The notes under the pieces were generated by a model. The model was not told the origin of the DNA, searched no databases, and worked only from the letters and a program-made list of their open reading frames with translations. A stretch of DNA of 64,000 bases, from NCBI GenBank assembly GCA_036874045.1, contig CM072335.1:28527501-28591500 (forward strand), read 5' to 3'. Origin of the DNA: Cymodocea nodosa (Eukaryota; Streptophyta; Magnoliopsida; Alismatales; Cymodoceaceae). How positions within the stretch are numbered: position 1 is the stretch's first letter; each line of letters opens with the position of its first letter. Positions 12,501-25,017 of the stretch are shown piece after piece. The translations under genes were made by a program, and so were the position numbers.

Positions 12501-15500
12501 ATTATATCACAGTGATGCTGAAGATAAGGCTTTGCATGTGAGCAAAAACCTAGCAACGGCTGAGGAAAAAATTTCTCTTCTGAACGAGAAAAATGAAGAT
12601 GCCAAAGTGGCATTAAAGGCTGCAGAAGCTGTCATTGAAGCTCTAGAATCCCAACAAGTATTGTCAATAAATGAGATGGAGGAACTGAGAACAAAATATA
12701 GCGCAAGTGTGGATCTTCTTATAAAGCAAGATATGGAAATTAATTTTCTAAGGCCAAAGCTTGGTGTTCATACTAATTGTCAAGATCTCAAGAAAGAGCA
12801 GATTGAGCCTTCAGAATGTGACCCTCCTTTGGAGATGAAAGTAAATAAGTTACAAGCTTCCCTTGATAAGGCTCGATTACTGTCTTTGCGATATCAAAGT
12901 GATCATGATGCTAAGATATTACACGAACAAGAGATGGATGAAATCCGTGAACAAGTTGAGGCTGAGACTACTGAAGTTATTGTCTGTTTGCAGGAAGAGG
13001 TTCATACCCTCCAGAAGCAACTTTGTGATAGCAAAATAGGTGAAACAGAGGCTAGGGAGAGCTTGGTTGTGGTTGAAAAGGAATTTAAAATTGCTCAAGA
13101 AAGGTTATACTTTCTGACCCAAGATAATGAGCGGTTCATGGAACTATTGGAAGAGAAAGATAGGGAACGTAGGTCACTAACTGAAGAGTGGGAAACTTTT
13201 GCACATGAGATTGGGCATGTTCTTTCTCTTGTAAACTTTGATCTTGAAGCTGTTTCCTTTGAAATTGATTCCAATGAAAATGGTCTTCCATACAAGGCGT
13301 GGATCAGTGAAAAAGTAAGTACAATTGTAGGAACCATGTCTGAAAAGGATTCTCTTATTGAAGAACTACAGAAATCTTTGGTAGAAGCACAAAATATAAG
13401 GTGTGATCTGGAATGGAAATTGAGATCTCTACAAGAAGCAACATTGTCAATAACAGAAGAGCAACAGAAAAAAATCATTGGCAAGGACAGAGAAATATTC
13501 CACCTGTCATCACAGTTGTCAGATAAAGAGTCCATCATGTCTGAGTTAGAGGGCCGCACTAAGCAAATTGAGGATCAACTGAAGAAAGCAGAGTTACATG
13601 CAACAGTTGCCTTTCTAACTGTAAACAGAATATCTGACATAAATTCAGTTTATCTTGAGGAATTGAATGACAAGAGACTTCGGGTTATTGAATTGGAGGG
13701 AATAAATCTCCAGAACAATGCTTTCATGCAGGAACAAATTTCTCGTAGTGCAAGTTCTGATGAACTGATTCAGTTGCTAAGATCACAGTTAATTGATTCT
13801 GAGAGGAATGTTGTTGAATTAAAAGCAAAACTTGATGAAAAACAGGAACATATTTTTGGCATGCAAATCCAACTAGAAAAGGTGAAAAAGGATTTGGATG
13901 TAATGAAATGCTCAAGTGATCTTTTGGAGGTAGGGAAGAAGCTAAGTGAGTTTAATTTGGAAATGAACACACTGCAAACCTGTATGAATGGCTACAACGA
14001 TGGAGAAAGAAAATTTCTCAAGGAACTAATACCTGGCACACATGCTGTTGATTCTGCAAATAATGTTCCTGTGGACCAGGTAAGCTAATTTTTTTTGCTT
14101 TTTAATATAACAAGATGAACTGTATGAACCACTTTCTTGATTCCCTTTTGCACATAAGTTATTTACTTTTTTCAGTTTCAGTTCCCATTTTCTGTTTTGA
14201 TTAAGTAAGTTTGAAGGTTTCCTTCTTTTATGTTTAAGTTTATTGGCTTGGCTTTCATCTAAGTATTTTTTTTTCAGACAAAATGTGATCCATATAAGTG
14301 CATCAGCAAAGGAGACTGTAATGGTTTCTATGATGTTGGAACCAACCACCTAAGCATCTCAGCCACTGGAGACAACAATACCTCAAATTGGTGCAGTGGA
14401 AAAGCTTATTTTTGTGGACAACATGAGTTGATAATATCTGAAAGTGTTGAAGATGTGGAGACCACCATCCTACTTTTGTGGAAGGAAATCCAGTTTGCTT
14501 TTCAATGCTTAGGTGGTTTACAAGCTCAAATGAGCAAAATTCTTGATGAAGAAACGGAAATCAAGCAGTATAACGTACACAGCAAAATGAAAATTGAAGC
14601 TTTGACCGTTGAAGTACGTAGAATTGAAATGGAGATGACACATAAAGAGGAAATAGTTGAGTCTCGATTGAGTGAATTGTGTCATAAAATGAAAATACTT
14701 GAGGGGAAGGTAGAAGAATCTGCTAAAGCTTTGGACAAAGCCAAAATGGTAAAGAATTTTACTTTATGATTTTAAAAGCAATTTTTTTTTACTACCTCAT
14801 GTAATGTTACAACTTTAATTTTTTTTTAGGATATTTTCATTTCGTCATTCCATTATGATAATTTACTTTGCTTGTATTTTAAATTCTACAGGATTTCATG
14901 CTTGAAATCAGTGTTGCAAGTAGACATGCAGCTGAAAAAGATTTTGAGGCATCAATTCTTCATTCTCAATTTGAAGAGGCTCTAGGAAAAATAAATCAAT
15001 ATGATATACAGAGACAAATGTGCATCCAAGATTTGATGGTTGAAGTACACAGTATAAAAGTTGAGATGATCCATAAAGAAAGTGCCCTTGAATCTAGATT
15101 GAAGGATCTGCACCATGAGATGCAACTTCTCAAGGGGAAGACAGAATATTCAATTAAAGTCTTGAATGAAACAAAAATGGTGTAGAAAATGCACTTTGAT
15201 TTTGGACAGTTTATTTTTATTCATCCTTAACATTCAATTCTTCAATTTCTTTTTGCTTTACGTTTATTGTTCCATTACACCATTTTAATATTCAGAATTG
15301 TTGCAGGATCTAATGATTGAAGTCGGTGAATCCACCAGACTTGCAGCTGAAAAAGATTTTGAGGCTTTAGTCCTTCTTTCCCAATTCAAAGAGACTCAGG
15401 GTGTAATAGTAGAAGCTAATGCTATATTTAACTCATTCATGTTAATCAATGAATCAGCCAGGCTTGAAGTTCAGAATCATTTGAGAACAGAGAAAGTTTT

Positions 15501-18500
15501 AGTTGATGAACGAGACAGATTAAGGGAAGAAGTTTGTAGGTTGGATTCTGTGCTTGAAATGGCAAAGCAGGGGTATGATCTCCTAGAAAAGAAAGTTCAG
15601 ACAAACATGACTGACTTAGAGGTCATTGCTACTTCTGTACAAAGTATGTTTACTCAGCTTCAGACTTCATTCATGCAGGAAATGGAGTCATTATCATGTT
15701 ATATTGACAATTTGAAGTCTGAGTTCTTTCATTTGATATCAATGGAAAGGATTTCATTGGAAAACTTATCGACAGAGATCATTGGAAAAGATTGTGCTGC
15801 ATCTGTGTTGCTCCTTTGTCAAAATGGAATGTTTCTGGAGAAAATTGCAGCACTTTCTGACGATGCAAGATCTCTTCATTGTAGGTTGCTTGATCTAAAT
15901 GCACATATTCCTGATTTGAGTGAGCAACACAAAAATGAAAAAGAAGCAACAGAAATGTTTGTTCTTAAGGGAAGGCTCCTGGTTGACATCAATAATAGCC
16001 TCAATTACATTGCAATAAATGAAAGCGAAGCTGCAGATCTAAAATCCATGCTTTACATTATTGAAAAGAAACTTCTTGAATCAGACAAGGAGGAATTACT
16101 ATTGGCTAGATTCATTGCTTTGACCAATGAACTAAGTGTAGTAACAAAAGAACTGGATGATAATGACAGCATTACAATGTCCAGATCGTTTTCAGATCTT
16201 GATAAACTTGTGTTGTACTTAGCAGTGAAAGGAAAGAATGATGATTTGAAATGGAAGACATTGCAGATAGCCCAGTTTAAAAGTCAAATAGAGGCACTTG
16301 ACAGCTCTATTGAAAATATGCAAAGTGAAAAACTTTTATCTTTATTTGAAGGAGAACTTGCAAAACAGATGTTGACGGAATTGGAAATTGAATTATCCAT
16401 GTTAAGGAAACAAAGTAATGATGCCCATATGCAGCTGGATCTATCAAGCCATGAATCTCATAGGCTTATGAAAGAATTGAAGAAAAGAAGTGAAGAACAA
16501 TTGCAGATGGAAATGAAGCTAAAAGACCTTGAACTTGATTTCCATGACCAAGCTATTAAAGAATTGGAGTTGTCAGATCAGATTAAGTTGCAACAAACTG
16601 CCCTTAAAGGAAAGGTTAAGGAATTTGATGATCTCCTTGACAGGTTCATTGTTTTGGCTGGTGAACATTCTACACTAAGTAATGATCTCAAAGAAGCTTC
16701 AGACAAGAATTCAAAGCTCTCAATGAAGATCCATCTTCTTGAAAATGAAAATGTTAAAATTTCTGGTGAACATCTTGCTTTGAAAGCACATCTAGAAGAC
16801 ATCATGCTGTTGAAAAATTTGGAGGTGAAGGAAAAAGATGATCAGATTAGGAGGTTTGAGAAGGATGTTATTGAAATGAAAATTTTTCTGGACCAACAGA
16901 CGAATTTCTTATGTACTGTACAGAATGATCTAGATAAAATTAGGGAAGAGAGGAGTCATTTTGATTCTGAAATTTTTATCTTGAAAGAGCATCTTGAGAT
17001 GGCAAGCAAACTTGCAGAAGAAAAGGAAGCTATAGCTTTAGAGGCTCAACAGGTTTGTAATAAAAATGGTGTACAATTGCTATGGCTTTTCTTATTCTAC
17101 ATTTCATTTAAATTTTATCTTGTTTGTTGCTTTTCTATAACAAAGCAGAATAGAAGGGAAGAATTGTGCTTTTTGAACAAAAATGGAAAATAATGGAAAG
17201 GAAGAGGAAAAAAGCACTTTGCATTAAAAATCAATTGCTTACAAAAAAGAATTGAAAAGCTTTTTTCCTTTGAAATAGATAGCAGAATCAAGAAAGACCA
17301 TTGTTGAGGAAAAAGAAGAGGAGGTGAAGCTATTAGAAAAGTCAATTGAGGAGCTTGAATGTACTATAAATGTATTGCAGAACAAGGTATGCATAATATT
17401 GTTTTAAATACCTGTGATTTTATTACTTATTGCTGTATGATGTGATGTTGTTTTTCTTCCCAGGTGGAGATTGTTAAAGATGAAGCTGAGAGACAGCGAC
17501 TGCAGAGGGAGGAACTGGAAATAGAGGTTCGAGCAGTTAAACATCAGTTGCTTGAAGTAAAAAGATGTGATGTAGAAAACAACTTAGATGGTGTACCAGG
17601 GTATTGCTGAGGATAGTACATTTGATTTTTGTTACATCAAGTTCTAGCTCAAATAAACAAATATGCTACTCATCTCTTCTTTTCTAGGTATTGTAAGGTG
17701 CAAGGACATGAACCAAAAAAGATGGAAAGTAAAGTGCAACTCCTTGAAAAGGATATAAAAGATAAGAATGAAGAGGTATGACTTGTGATGGTGGTACATA
17801 TGATATAGTTGCATGTGTTTTTATATTGTTTTTTATTTTATACACCAAAAGCATTACTTGCCATTTTCATCATTCATGTACATATTGTTACAGTATCATT
17901 TTATGTTATGCAGATCGGTCGATATCAAGAGCACATTCTAGAGTTAAATATGCATGCAGAGGCTCAAGCACAACAAAATGCACAAAAGGTAGTCGTTGCT
18001 TTAATAATAGGAATTAACTCTATTAGATATAAAATGCATCTCAATCAAATAGTTTTTGGAATGCTTATCATAGATAATGGAATTGGAGACAATGGTGGAC
18101 AAACTGAAATCGGAACCCATAAATGGGTTAGGCTCAACAGCTAGTCGATGTGAAAGAAATGCAGTAAAGACTAGGGGCTCTAGTTCACCCTTTAAATGCA
18201 TTGGTTTAGGCTTTGCACAAGTGAACTCTGATAAAGAAGAAGAGCTTAACTCTGGGAGGCTTCGAATCCAAGAACTTGAATCATTGAATGCAAACCATAG
18301 AAAGGAGGTAAATCTATCATGATTATTTTTACATTTTGTGTTTTCATAATTAGCATTTTAGTTCTTATGTGTTTCATTTCACTGATCAGATATTCAGTCT
18401 AAATACGAGGCTAGCTGCATCAGAGAGCATGACACATGATGTGATTCGGGATTTGCTAGGAGTGAAGTTGGATATAGCAAAATATGCTGTGAGAAATATT

Positions 18501-21344
18501 CTCTGCTGATTTTGTTTAGTTATGTGTTATTTTGATTGTAGGCATGTCTCCAAATTATAATTCAGATGCTTTGTTGCGGTTTTTCTGGTTTTGTTACTTT
18601 GCACTTTCTTAGTTATATTGACGTGAACTGACCCATCCTTTACGATAATAAGTTTTCCCTGAGAAAGATGACTAGTGAAAGCTTTTTCTCCAAATTAATC
18701 TTTGGCTGTCGGGGATATATAAAATATTTTAATATTGTTTTGTGCATACTTTTTATTTCCTTGATTTTCAATGAATTTATCATTTGATGTGCTAGTCACT
18801 GGTAGACCACCAGCAACTGCAAAAGATAATGGATTCTCCTTGTCTTCAGCATGAAGACTCCCTTGATAAGGTCATTAAGGTCAGATCTGAAATATTTAGA
18901 CCACCATCTATCATAGGCGTTGCTAATGCGTTATGCTCTTTCTTTTTCTGTAGGAACATGAAACTGCTAAAATGAAGAAACAACTGAATGAATTCATTGA
19001 AGAAAGACAAGGGTAAGTTTGCCTCACACATGTAATTTGTTGTTTCACACTTTCACTGTGATGCAAGCCTACATCCTTTTCTCGAACATTGAAGTCTCCA
19101 GATTTTTGTGTCAGATGGCTAGATGAATTAAACAGACGCCATTCAGAGATGGTTGCTACAAAAGTTTCCCTGGAAAAGCTCCGGCAGCATGATCAATTTC
19201 TCACAACTGAAAATGAAGTCTTGAAGGTCTGAAAGAAAATTGTTTGCTTTTTTTGTATATATACTGTTGGATATTAAAGAAATAGTGTTTAAATCCCTGT
19301 GACATCCCACCCTTCTAACATTGTACAGGCAGATACTATGAGACATAAAAAGATGGTTATGCAACTTGAAGATGAAATCAAGAAGTTACACAGCCAGCAA
19401 AATCTCCAATATCGTATCAACCACCATGTTAAAATAAAGGCATGTTGTTCTTGATTTTTACTTTTCTTGGGTGGGCTGTCCATTCTCACTCTGTTGTCAT
19501 TTGACGTTCCATTCGTCAGGAAGAAAACAACATATTGAAAATTCAGAAACAAGATCTTGCTACAAAGCTACAGAAATCTGAAGAAGTGCTTTCTTGTGTA
19601 AGAGCAGAGCTTGCTGCTTACCGATCTTCCATTGGCATGAAACTTTATGATGATACCGACGAAGAACAGAGATTGAGGGACAAACTGGCTGTATGGGATT
19701 TATGTGATTAATCTCTTTTTTTCACTTTATAATTTCACTGGAAAATCCAGCACTACTAATTGATTTGTATTCATCAGTACTCTGAAAAGTAGAGAATATA
19801 AAGTAGCCCAAAAATTACTGGGCCCGTGAACCAGCATATTAAAGGTTAATCAAACCTTTTGTTATCCTTTGCATTGTCATGCTTTCAAATCTTAATTCTC
19901 TAAATGACTACATTGCAGGTGGCAGGAATACAAGAACCTTTCCAGAAGCCTGTTTTTAGTGATGAGGCGTTGCATCATCTTAGAAGAAGAATTTCACATG
20001 AATGTGTGATGCAAGATTTGAATCTTGAGGTGATTTGCTGAAATTATTGCAAATGTATTCCCGTATTTTGATATTTCTGCCATGGGAAATACTAGATGAT
20101 GATGCATTGACAGCATCTTTGTTTCTATAACACAAACGGCATGCACTTCAACAGAAAAGGGACAGAAATGACTCAAACCAAATTATTGCAGAATAAGATA
20201 TGCAGTGAAAGCATGTGTTTGTTCAAACTTAGGAAACAAGCCTCTCCTTCCTTCCCATTCAATGATATAACAGAGAATTGTTACGTTTACAGGAACAACA
20301 TTTATTTGTTAGTTTGTATAGTTAGCTCATTGCTATCATATTATTTAGTTTTTCAATACCATTCCTTCATGTATCTTCTTCCTATTTATTTTTTTATTTT
20401 GACTTTCTTGTACAGATCTACTTTGTGCACATCCTTGAAAATATTGGATTGTCATTTTATAAATGATGCTATTGAGACTTAGGAGTTGTCTTGGTATTAA
20501 CATAGTTTTGATACCTCCTTGCATGCAAAATCTGGAAAATCTTTTCCGGAACCCTGTAACTGGGGGATGAGACAGGAATGGAACCTTGTTCGTGTTTTTA
20601 TCAATCTGCTTGGATTTGGATCAACATACCAAGGGGTGAAGGATGGAGATCATTAAGTTCCTGGCATCAATTTTCTTAAATTAGCTTGTTCTTGGTCGAA
20701 TCTTGAATATCATCAATGACCCTAGCAACCTTTAGATTTAAAATCTTTGTCTTTCCTGTGTTTTTCATTGGTGATTCGTTTTGCCCTTTAAATGCAGAAA
20801 ATGATGTCCAAATCCGTGAGTTAGTTTTAGATTCTAAAGTTTTCACATTCAATAGTTTCCTTGGGCAACAATAGATAGCCTAGTTAAACTTCCATTCAAC
20901 CAGTAGGTAAAAAACAGCTTCCTCGTCATCAGCTGAGTTATTTCTGTGGCTCCGCTATTTGCCTCACAGCTGATCTCATGACCACGGAAGGCATGTCAAT
21001 CGAGATGTAAGGATGGGTTGCAGCCAATGGTACCCGCACGTCATCTATTTCTTGGAGGATTTGTTTCTACTTCCAGCCGACCTATTCTATGGTGTGAAAA
21101 TCGGCTTTCTTTTAATCTCATGGGAAGCATATTAAGATTATTTACGTGAATGTGTTCATCAGTATTAAGCTCGTGCAGTTTCTTCTTTTCTTTAAAATCT
21201 ATACGTCAGCTTGATTTGGTTGTTCTGTAACCACTTTTCCATTGTTGGCCATTACAGGTTTTGATGAACGTGCTCTTATTGCGTGTTGTGAAAAAATTAA
21301 AACAGATACTAGTCAGAAGGAAGAAAAAGGAGAGAAAATGGTAA
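6511..21344 (+). CDS. KIN12E: KIN-12 family kinesin (phragmoplast type), very long tail
   Basis: The motor domain spans about residues 208-560: VVIRVRPL start, P-loop GQTGSGKT (about 290-297), switch I SSRSH (about 415-419), switch [11 protein letters not shown] (about 445-453) and [13 protein letters not shown]. By memory of Arabidopsis sequences the motor is closest to KIN-12E. KIN-12 kinesins act at the preprophase band and phragmoplast in cytokinesis. About 37 exons fit in one phase. The large ones are 6511-7143, 12379-14079, 14278-14748, 14892-15179, 15307-17052 and 18074-18307. The total is about 2,760 residues, mostly coiled coil after residue 570. The N-terminal 207 residues are basic and low in complexity. 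The final exon (21258-21344) is less certain; without it the protein would stop at 20041. Introns 9509-9612 and 19440-19519 use GC donors. The 14566-15402 block is a tandem duplication. Confidence is high for the family and moderate for the subgroup. Confidence 0.9.
10370..10920. repeat. AT-rich repeat-like stretch in KIN-12 intron 13
   Basis: This AT-rich insert lies in the 10109-10992 intron. It starts with GGGC/ATGGG-type motifs and ends with CCCATATTAAACAGGGC and a GC-richer edge near 10905-10935. Composition and motifs resemble the stretch at 4590-4930. No ORF is present. I suspect a decayed transposon but cannot assign a family. Confidence 0.3.
14566..15402 (+). repeat. Tandem exon-intron duplication in the KIN-12 tail
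   Basis: Two units of about 97 residues are adjacent. The first ends exon 22 and begins exon 23; the second ends exon 23 and begins exon 24. Matching pieces include QYNVHSKM versus [20 protein letters not shown] versus [23 protein letters not shown] versus [11 protein letters not shown], and [15 protein letters not shown] versus [15 protein letters not shown]. The intron falls at the same place in both, between a KM and the following aspartate. Shared intron position shows that genomic DNA, not cDNA, was duplicated. Confidence 0.8.
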
Positions 21345-22578
21345 GATAATTGATAAGATTACATATTTATATTGTTGTTGTTAATAAAAATATTTTTTGA
21401 GTTGTAACGTGAACAATTTTGAAAGATTAGACTTAAATGTCTCCTTGATTTTTTGCAAATTATTTTGGTACATAGCCGTTTATTCCATAAATATATGGTA
21501 TAGAGATAAATCTGCACATATAGGTAATCAAATCGAATTTAGTTAACGAAATGAGAGACATTTTCTCCTTTTGCTTTGGCATAATTTGCGTTTTAATATG
21601 GTATTCATGGTGGTGATACCAATCGTCTTGATGCAAAAAATTCTTCCATTTGTGACTCCATTTTTCTAGAAAAGTTTGCTTGTCAATTTGAACGAAATAT
21701 TCAGTCATCGTAACTTATTTAAATTAAATATTCAGTCATCGTAAGTTCATGCAAGCAAAATATCCATAAAATGTTTTACGCAAAATAATATAGTTTTTAT
21801 GTATCTTTCTTTTTTCACGTTCTCTCCTTTATCATTTTGTTTGTCTTCTATATTCTTCTCTTACTTTCAATCTCTCTCCCTCTCTCTTGTACAAGCAACA
21901 GGAAAGGAAATACAAATGAAATTGGATAGTCACCGCCAAATCGTCGTGCTCGCATTCCTCGTTCCCCTCCCCTGGAAATGGATATGTATCTCATAAATGA
22001 TCCTACTTGTATTGGTTGATTCAATTATTGCGTGCTGCATTATTATTTCTTGGACTAGAATTAAGTAGGCTTCCAGCAGCTGGGCCAGTCCTTTGAATGT
22101 GACCACACTGTACCAAGATATCTAATTAATCTTCTGGATTTAAAATTAAATAAGTTGAAAGCTCAGTAAATAAAATTTTTAATCAATAAAATGGCAGTAT
22201 ACATTTTTATAAGGTAAGCATGAATTTTCAATAAAAAATGCCAAGCATTCCACATTTAAAATCAACGCACACATGCGGCCAGTATTTTTTTGACGTTGTT
22301 ATCCTCGTCGTCGCATGCACGCGGGGTCCTCGTTTCTTTAATTTCGCCCATCGACGCCCCATCTACCCAACACGCACGCGGAATTGTGCCGCACGCCTTA
22401 AAGTTTCTTGTTAATTTACATAAAAACCCTTAATTTTTTTATTGAATTACACATATCCTTACGTGAAAGAAATAACTTAGTCTCTCGTAGTGTATTTTTT
22501 TGTGGAAACGGTTATTTTGTACGTCAAATGTAACGACTTTTTCTAACGAAAGGAGTGAAATAGTGTGAAAGATACTAA
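21345..22578. other. Intergenic, no gene seen
   Basis: Nothing coding is supported. A 19-base motif (AAATATTCAGTCATCGTAA) occurs twice, near 21686 and 21724. A CT-rich run lies around 21830-21890. Confidence 0.5.
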
Positions 22579-23564
22579 GGAGGGGTTTGTGCACCTGGAA
22601 TTTGAATTCCGCAGAATTTGAATTCTAACGAAATTTGAATTCTACAGAATTTGACGGAAAGAATTCAAAATTTAGGTATTTGTGTACATTCAGGAATTTG
22701 ACAGAAATTGAATTCCAAGTGTTTGTGCATATGACAGAATTGGAGGGAATTGAATAAAATTGATTTTTAATAAAATTAAGTATTGACTTAAAATAATTAG
22801 TGAAAATGTAATTAATTTATTAATAAATTGTTGACATTAATAAATGAATATATTATTAAAATAAATGTTTATATATCATTTATTATTATATAAAATAAAT
22901 CAAAAATTACAAAAATTGATAACTTTTTAGTTATAATACATGTTTAAAACAACAAAAGGTTAATTATAAATTTTATATTCCTTGTAATGTAATAAAAATA
23001 TAATTATCATGAAGTGAATAAATGAAAGTAAATAATAAATAATTATTGAAATACTTTGATTATAAAAAAATATAATTCTAAACATTTTATTAGCCATAAA
23101 TGACTTTTAAGACTTCGTTTGTGTTAGCCACATAAAGTTAGGAAAATTATATGGTTTTTGAAAATTTGATATTATATATTAAATAATATAATATAATAAA
23201 TAAAATAATAATAATAATTGAATTAAATAATATTTATGATTTTAATATTATAAAATTAAATAATATTAATAATAATAAAATAATTAATATTTTTATTTTA
23301 ATAAACAAATATTAAAATAATTAATTAAATAAAAAATATTAACAATATATACTTCAATAGGGGAGGGTAAGCGTCGAGCGATCTTTTGGAAAATGAATTT
23401 TGACCTTTTAGGTTGGGAATTCATTTTCCTAACCTTTACACATGATTGGAATTCAAATTCCTTGAGAATTTGAATTCCAAAATGCACAAACACCTCATGA
23501 CTCGGAATCTGACGGAAAAAATTTTCAATTTTTTCCGTCAAATTCCAAGTGCACAAACCCCCCT
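22579..23564. mobile_element. PIF/Harbinger-like non-autonomous element, 986 bp
   Basis: The ends are inverted: GGAGGGGTTTGTGCACCTGG on the left, and on the right a terminus whose complement reads GGGGGGTTTGTGCACTTGG after a shared A. The pair continues into GGAATTTGA. A TAA flanks each side (22576-22578 and 23565-23567), the three-base target duplication expected of PIF/Harbinger. The inside is strongly AT-rich and has no transposase ORF, so it is a large MITE or an internally deleted copy. Subterminal GAATTTGAATTC motifs repeat at both ends. At 23511-23539 there is a perfect 13-bp-arm hairpin around TTC. Confidence 0.75.
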
Positions 23565-23567
23565 TAA

Positions 23568-24825
23568 TGTGTATTTTTAAAGTGACACGAGAGTCGCTCT
23601 CTCTCCATTCTCTACGCGAGAATCGCATGGTTCACGTCTATTTTATCTGTTTGTCTTTCTTCAACTTACGAAAGGGATTAACGTTAACGATCGATTGAAA
23701 CCAAGATTAAGCAATGCAATGAGATGGATCGTCACCATCATGCAAGGAAGGTTTTTGGGAGAATGGTCAAGACATGATCATACCTTTAATTCTTTGTACT
23801 CATCCGGTACATTACCTCTCAAGTTTCATAAAAGGAAACGCTTTTCCGTCTTCAAGTGACGCTGCAATGTATAGTTTCGAATAAAAAAGTTAACAAAAAC
23901 TAGCCCAACAGCCGTCTTTGTACACGTGTACAATCGAGTTGATGGCCTGATCACTGGAGGACCACCTACAAAAAGAAGGCCTGAACCGATGCTTAGCTCG
24001 GACCTCTTCGTTGGTTGATTTTATACAGATGCATTTATCAATTACCTACAAGGAATTCTGGGATGCCACCTTCAAGCAACACAACCGTTGAGTGAGGTTC
24101 TCCTCTGCTTCATCCAAAGCTATAGCGGTCATGTTTATCTGTGAGAAATTACCAAAACATAAATGTACGGTGATCTTACTTGGTTCAACCATATGGTTTG
24201 TATTCAAATTTTAAAAGATTACAAGTAGTTAAACTACATTTGACTTTTCGTAGTACATTGGTTACTGCTTGGTGATGCGCACAGTATATATATACAATGC
24301 ATCGTGATGGGAGTACTCGTTGTACTCCCGAGGAACTGAGTCTGTGAAATATCCAAAAAAAAAAAAAGGTCGAACTAGTCTGAAAAGACAAGCGAGAAAG
24401 TAACAGCAAAGGTCCGTATTGATCGGGGGAGAAGCAACGAGGAAGTTTCTTCTTGAGATTCCCACTTCCCAGAGGGAAAAATAAGGCACACCGACCATTT
24501 GATGTCTACGTCGGACGACCTTGATCTTCGTAGACGTGCTGCTGCTGTCTTGTGAATCTCGAGGGAAGATAAACAGTGAGTGGACGGCGTTGCCCATGAC
24601 TTGAAAATGTCTGGAAACAAGAGAAGGAAGCGCGGGTTTGGTTGGTATCTGTGGATTTTCTATTGCATCCAATAGGTTTCTCCGGCATGTAAGTTAGGCC
24701 CAAATACTTTCTTCAAGGAAACTGCTTTTTTCTTTTTGTGTCTAGTAGCCAGTCAGTTTGTTTTCTGTGGTGGCAGTGGCCGCGGTGGTGGGAGAAGAAC
24801 TGAGGAAGAAGAGGAAGAGGAGAAA
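23568..24825. other. Intergenic and NAT upstream region
   Basis: No gene is supported. A TATATATA run lies at about 24284-24296, more than 500 bases before the transporter ATG, so it need not be the core promoter. The last 100 bases are purine-rich (GAGGAAGAGG type) and are probably the transporter's 5' leader. Confidence 0.4.
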
Positions 24826-24977
24826 ATGGTAGAGACGGTTCACGAACATCCTCCACCATCAACACATGGCCCGCCAGTGCAAACATCTCTTCCCATGGTA
24901 GCAAGAGCGTCGGCATACCCTCCCTCGGAGCAGCTTCCCCATCTCCAATTTTGCATCCACTCCAATCCTTCTTGGCG

Positions 24978-25017
<40 letters not shown>

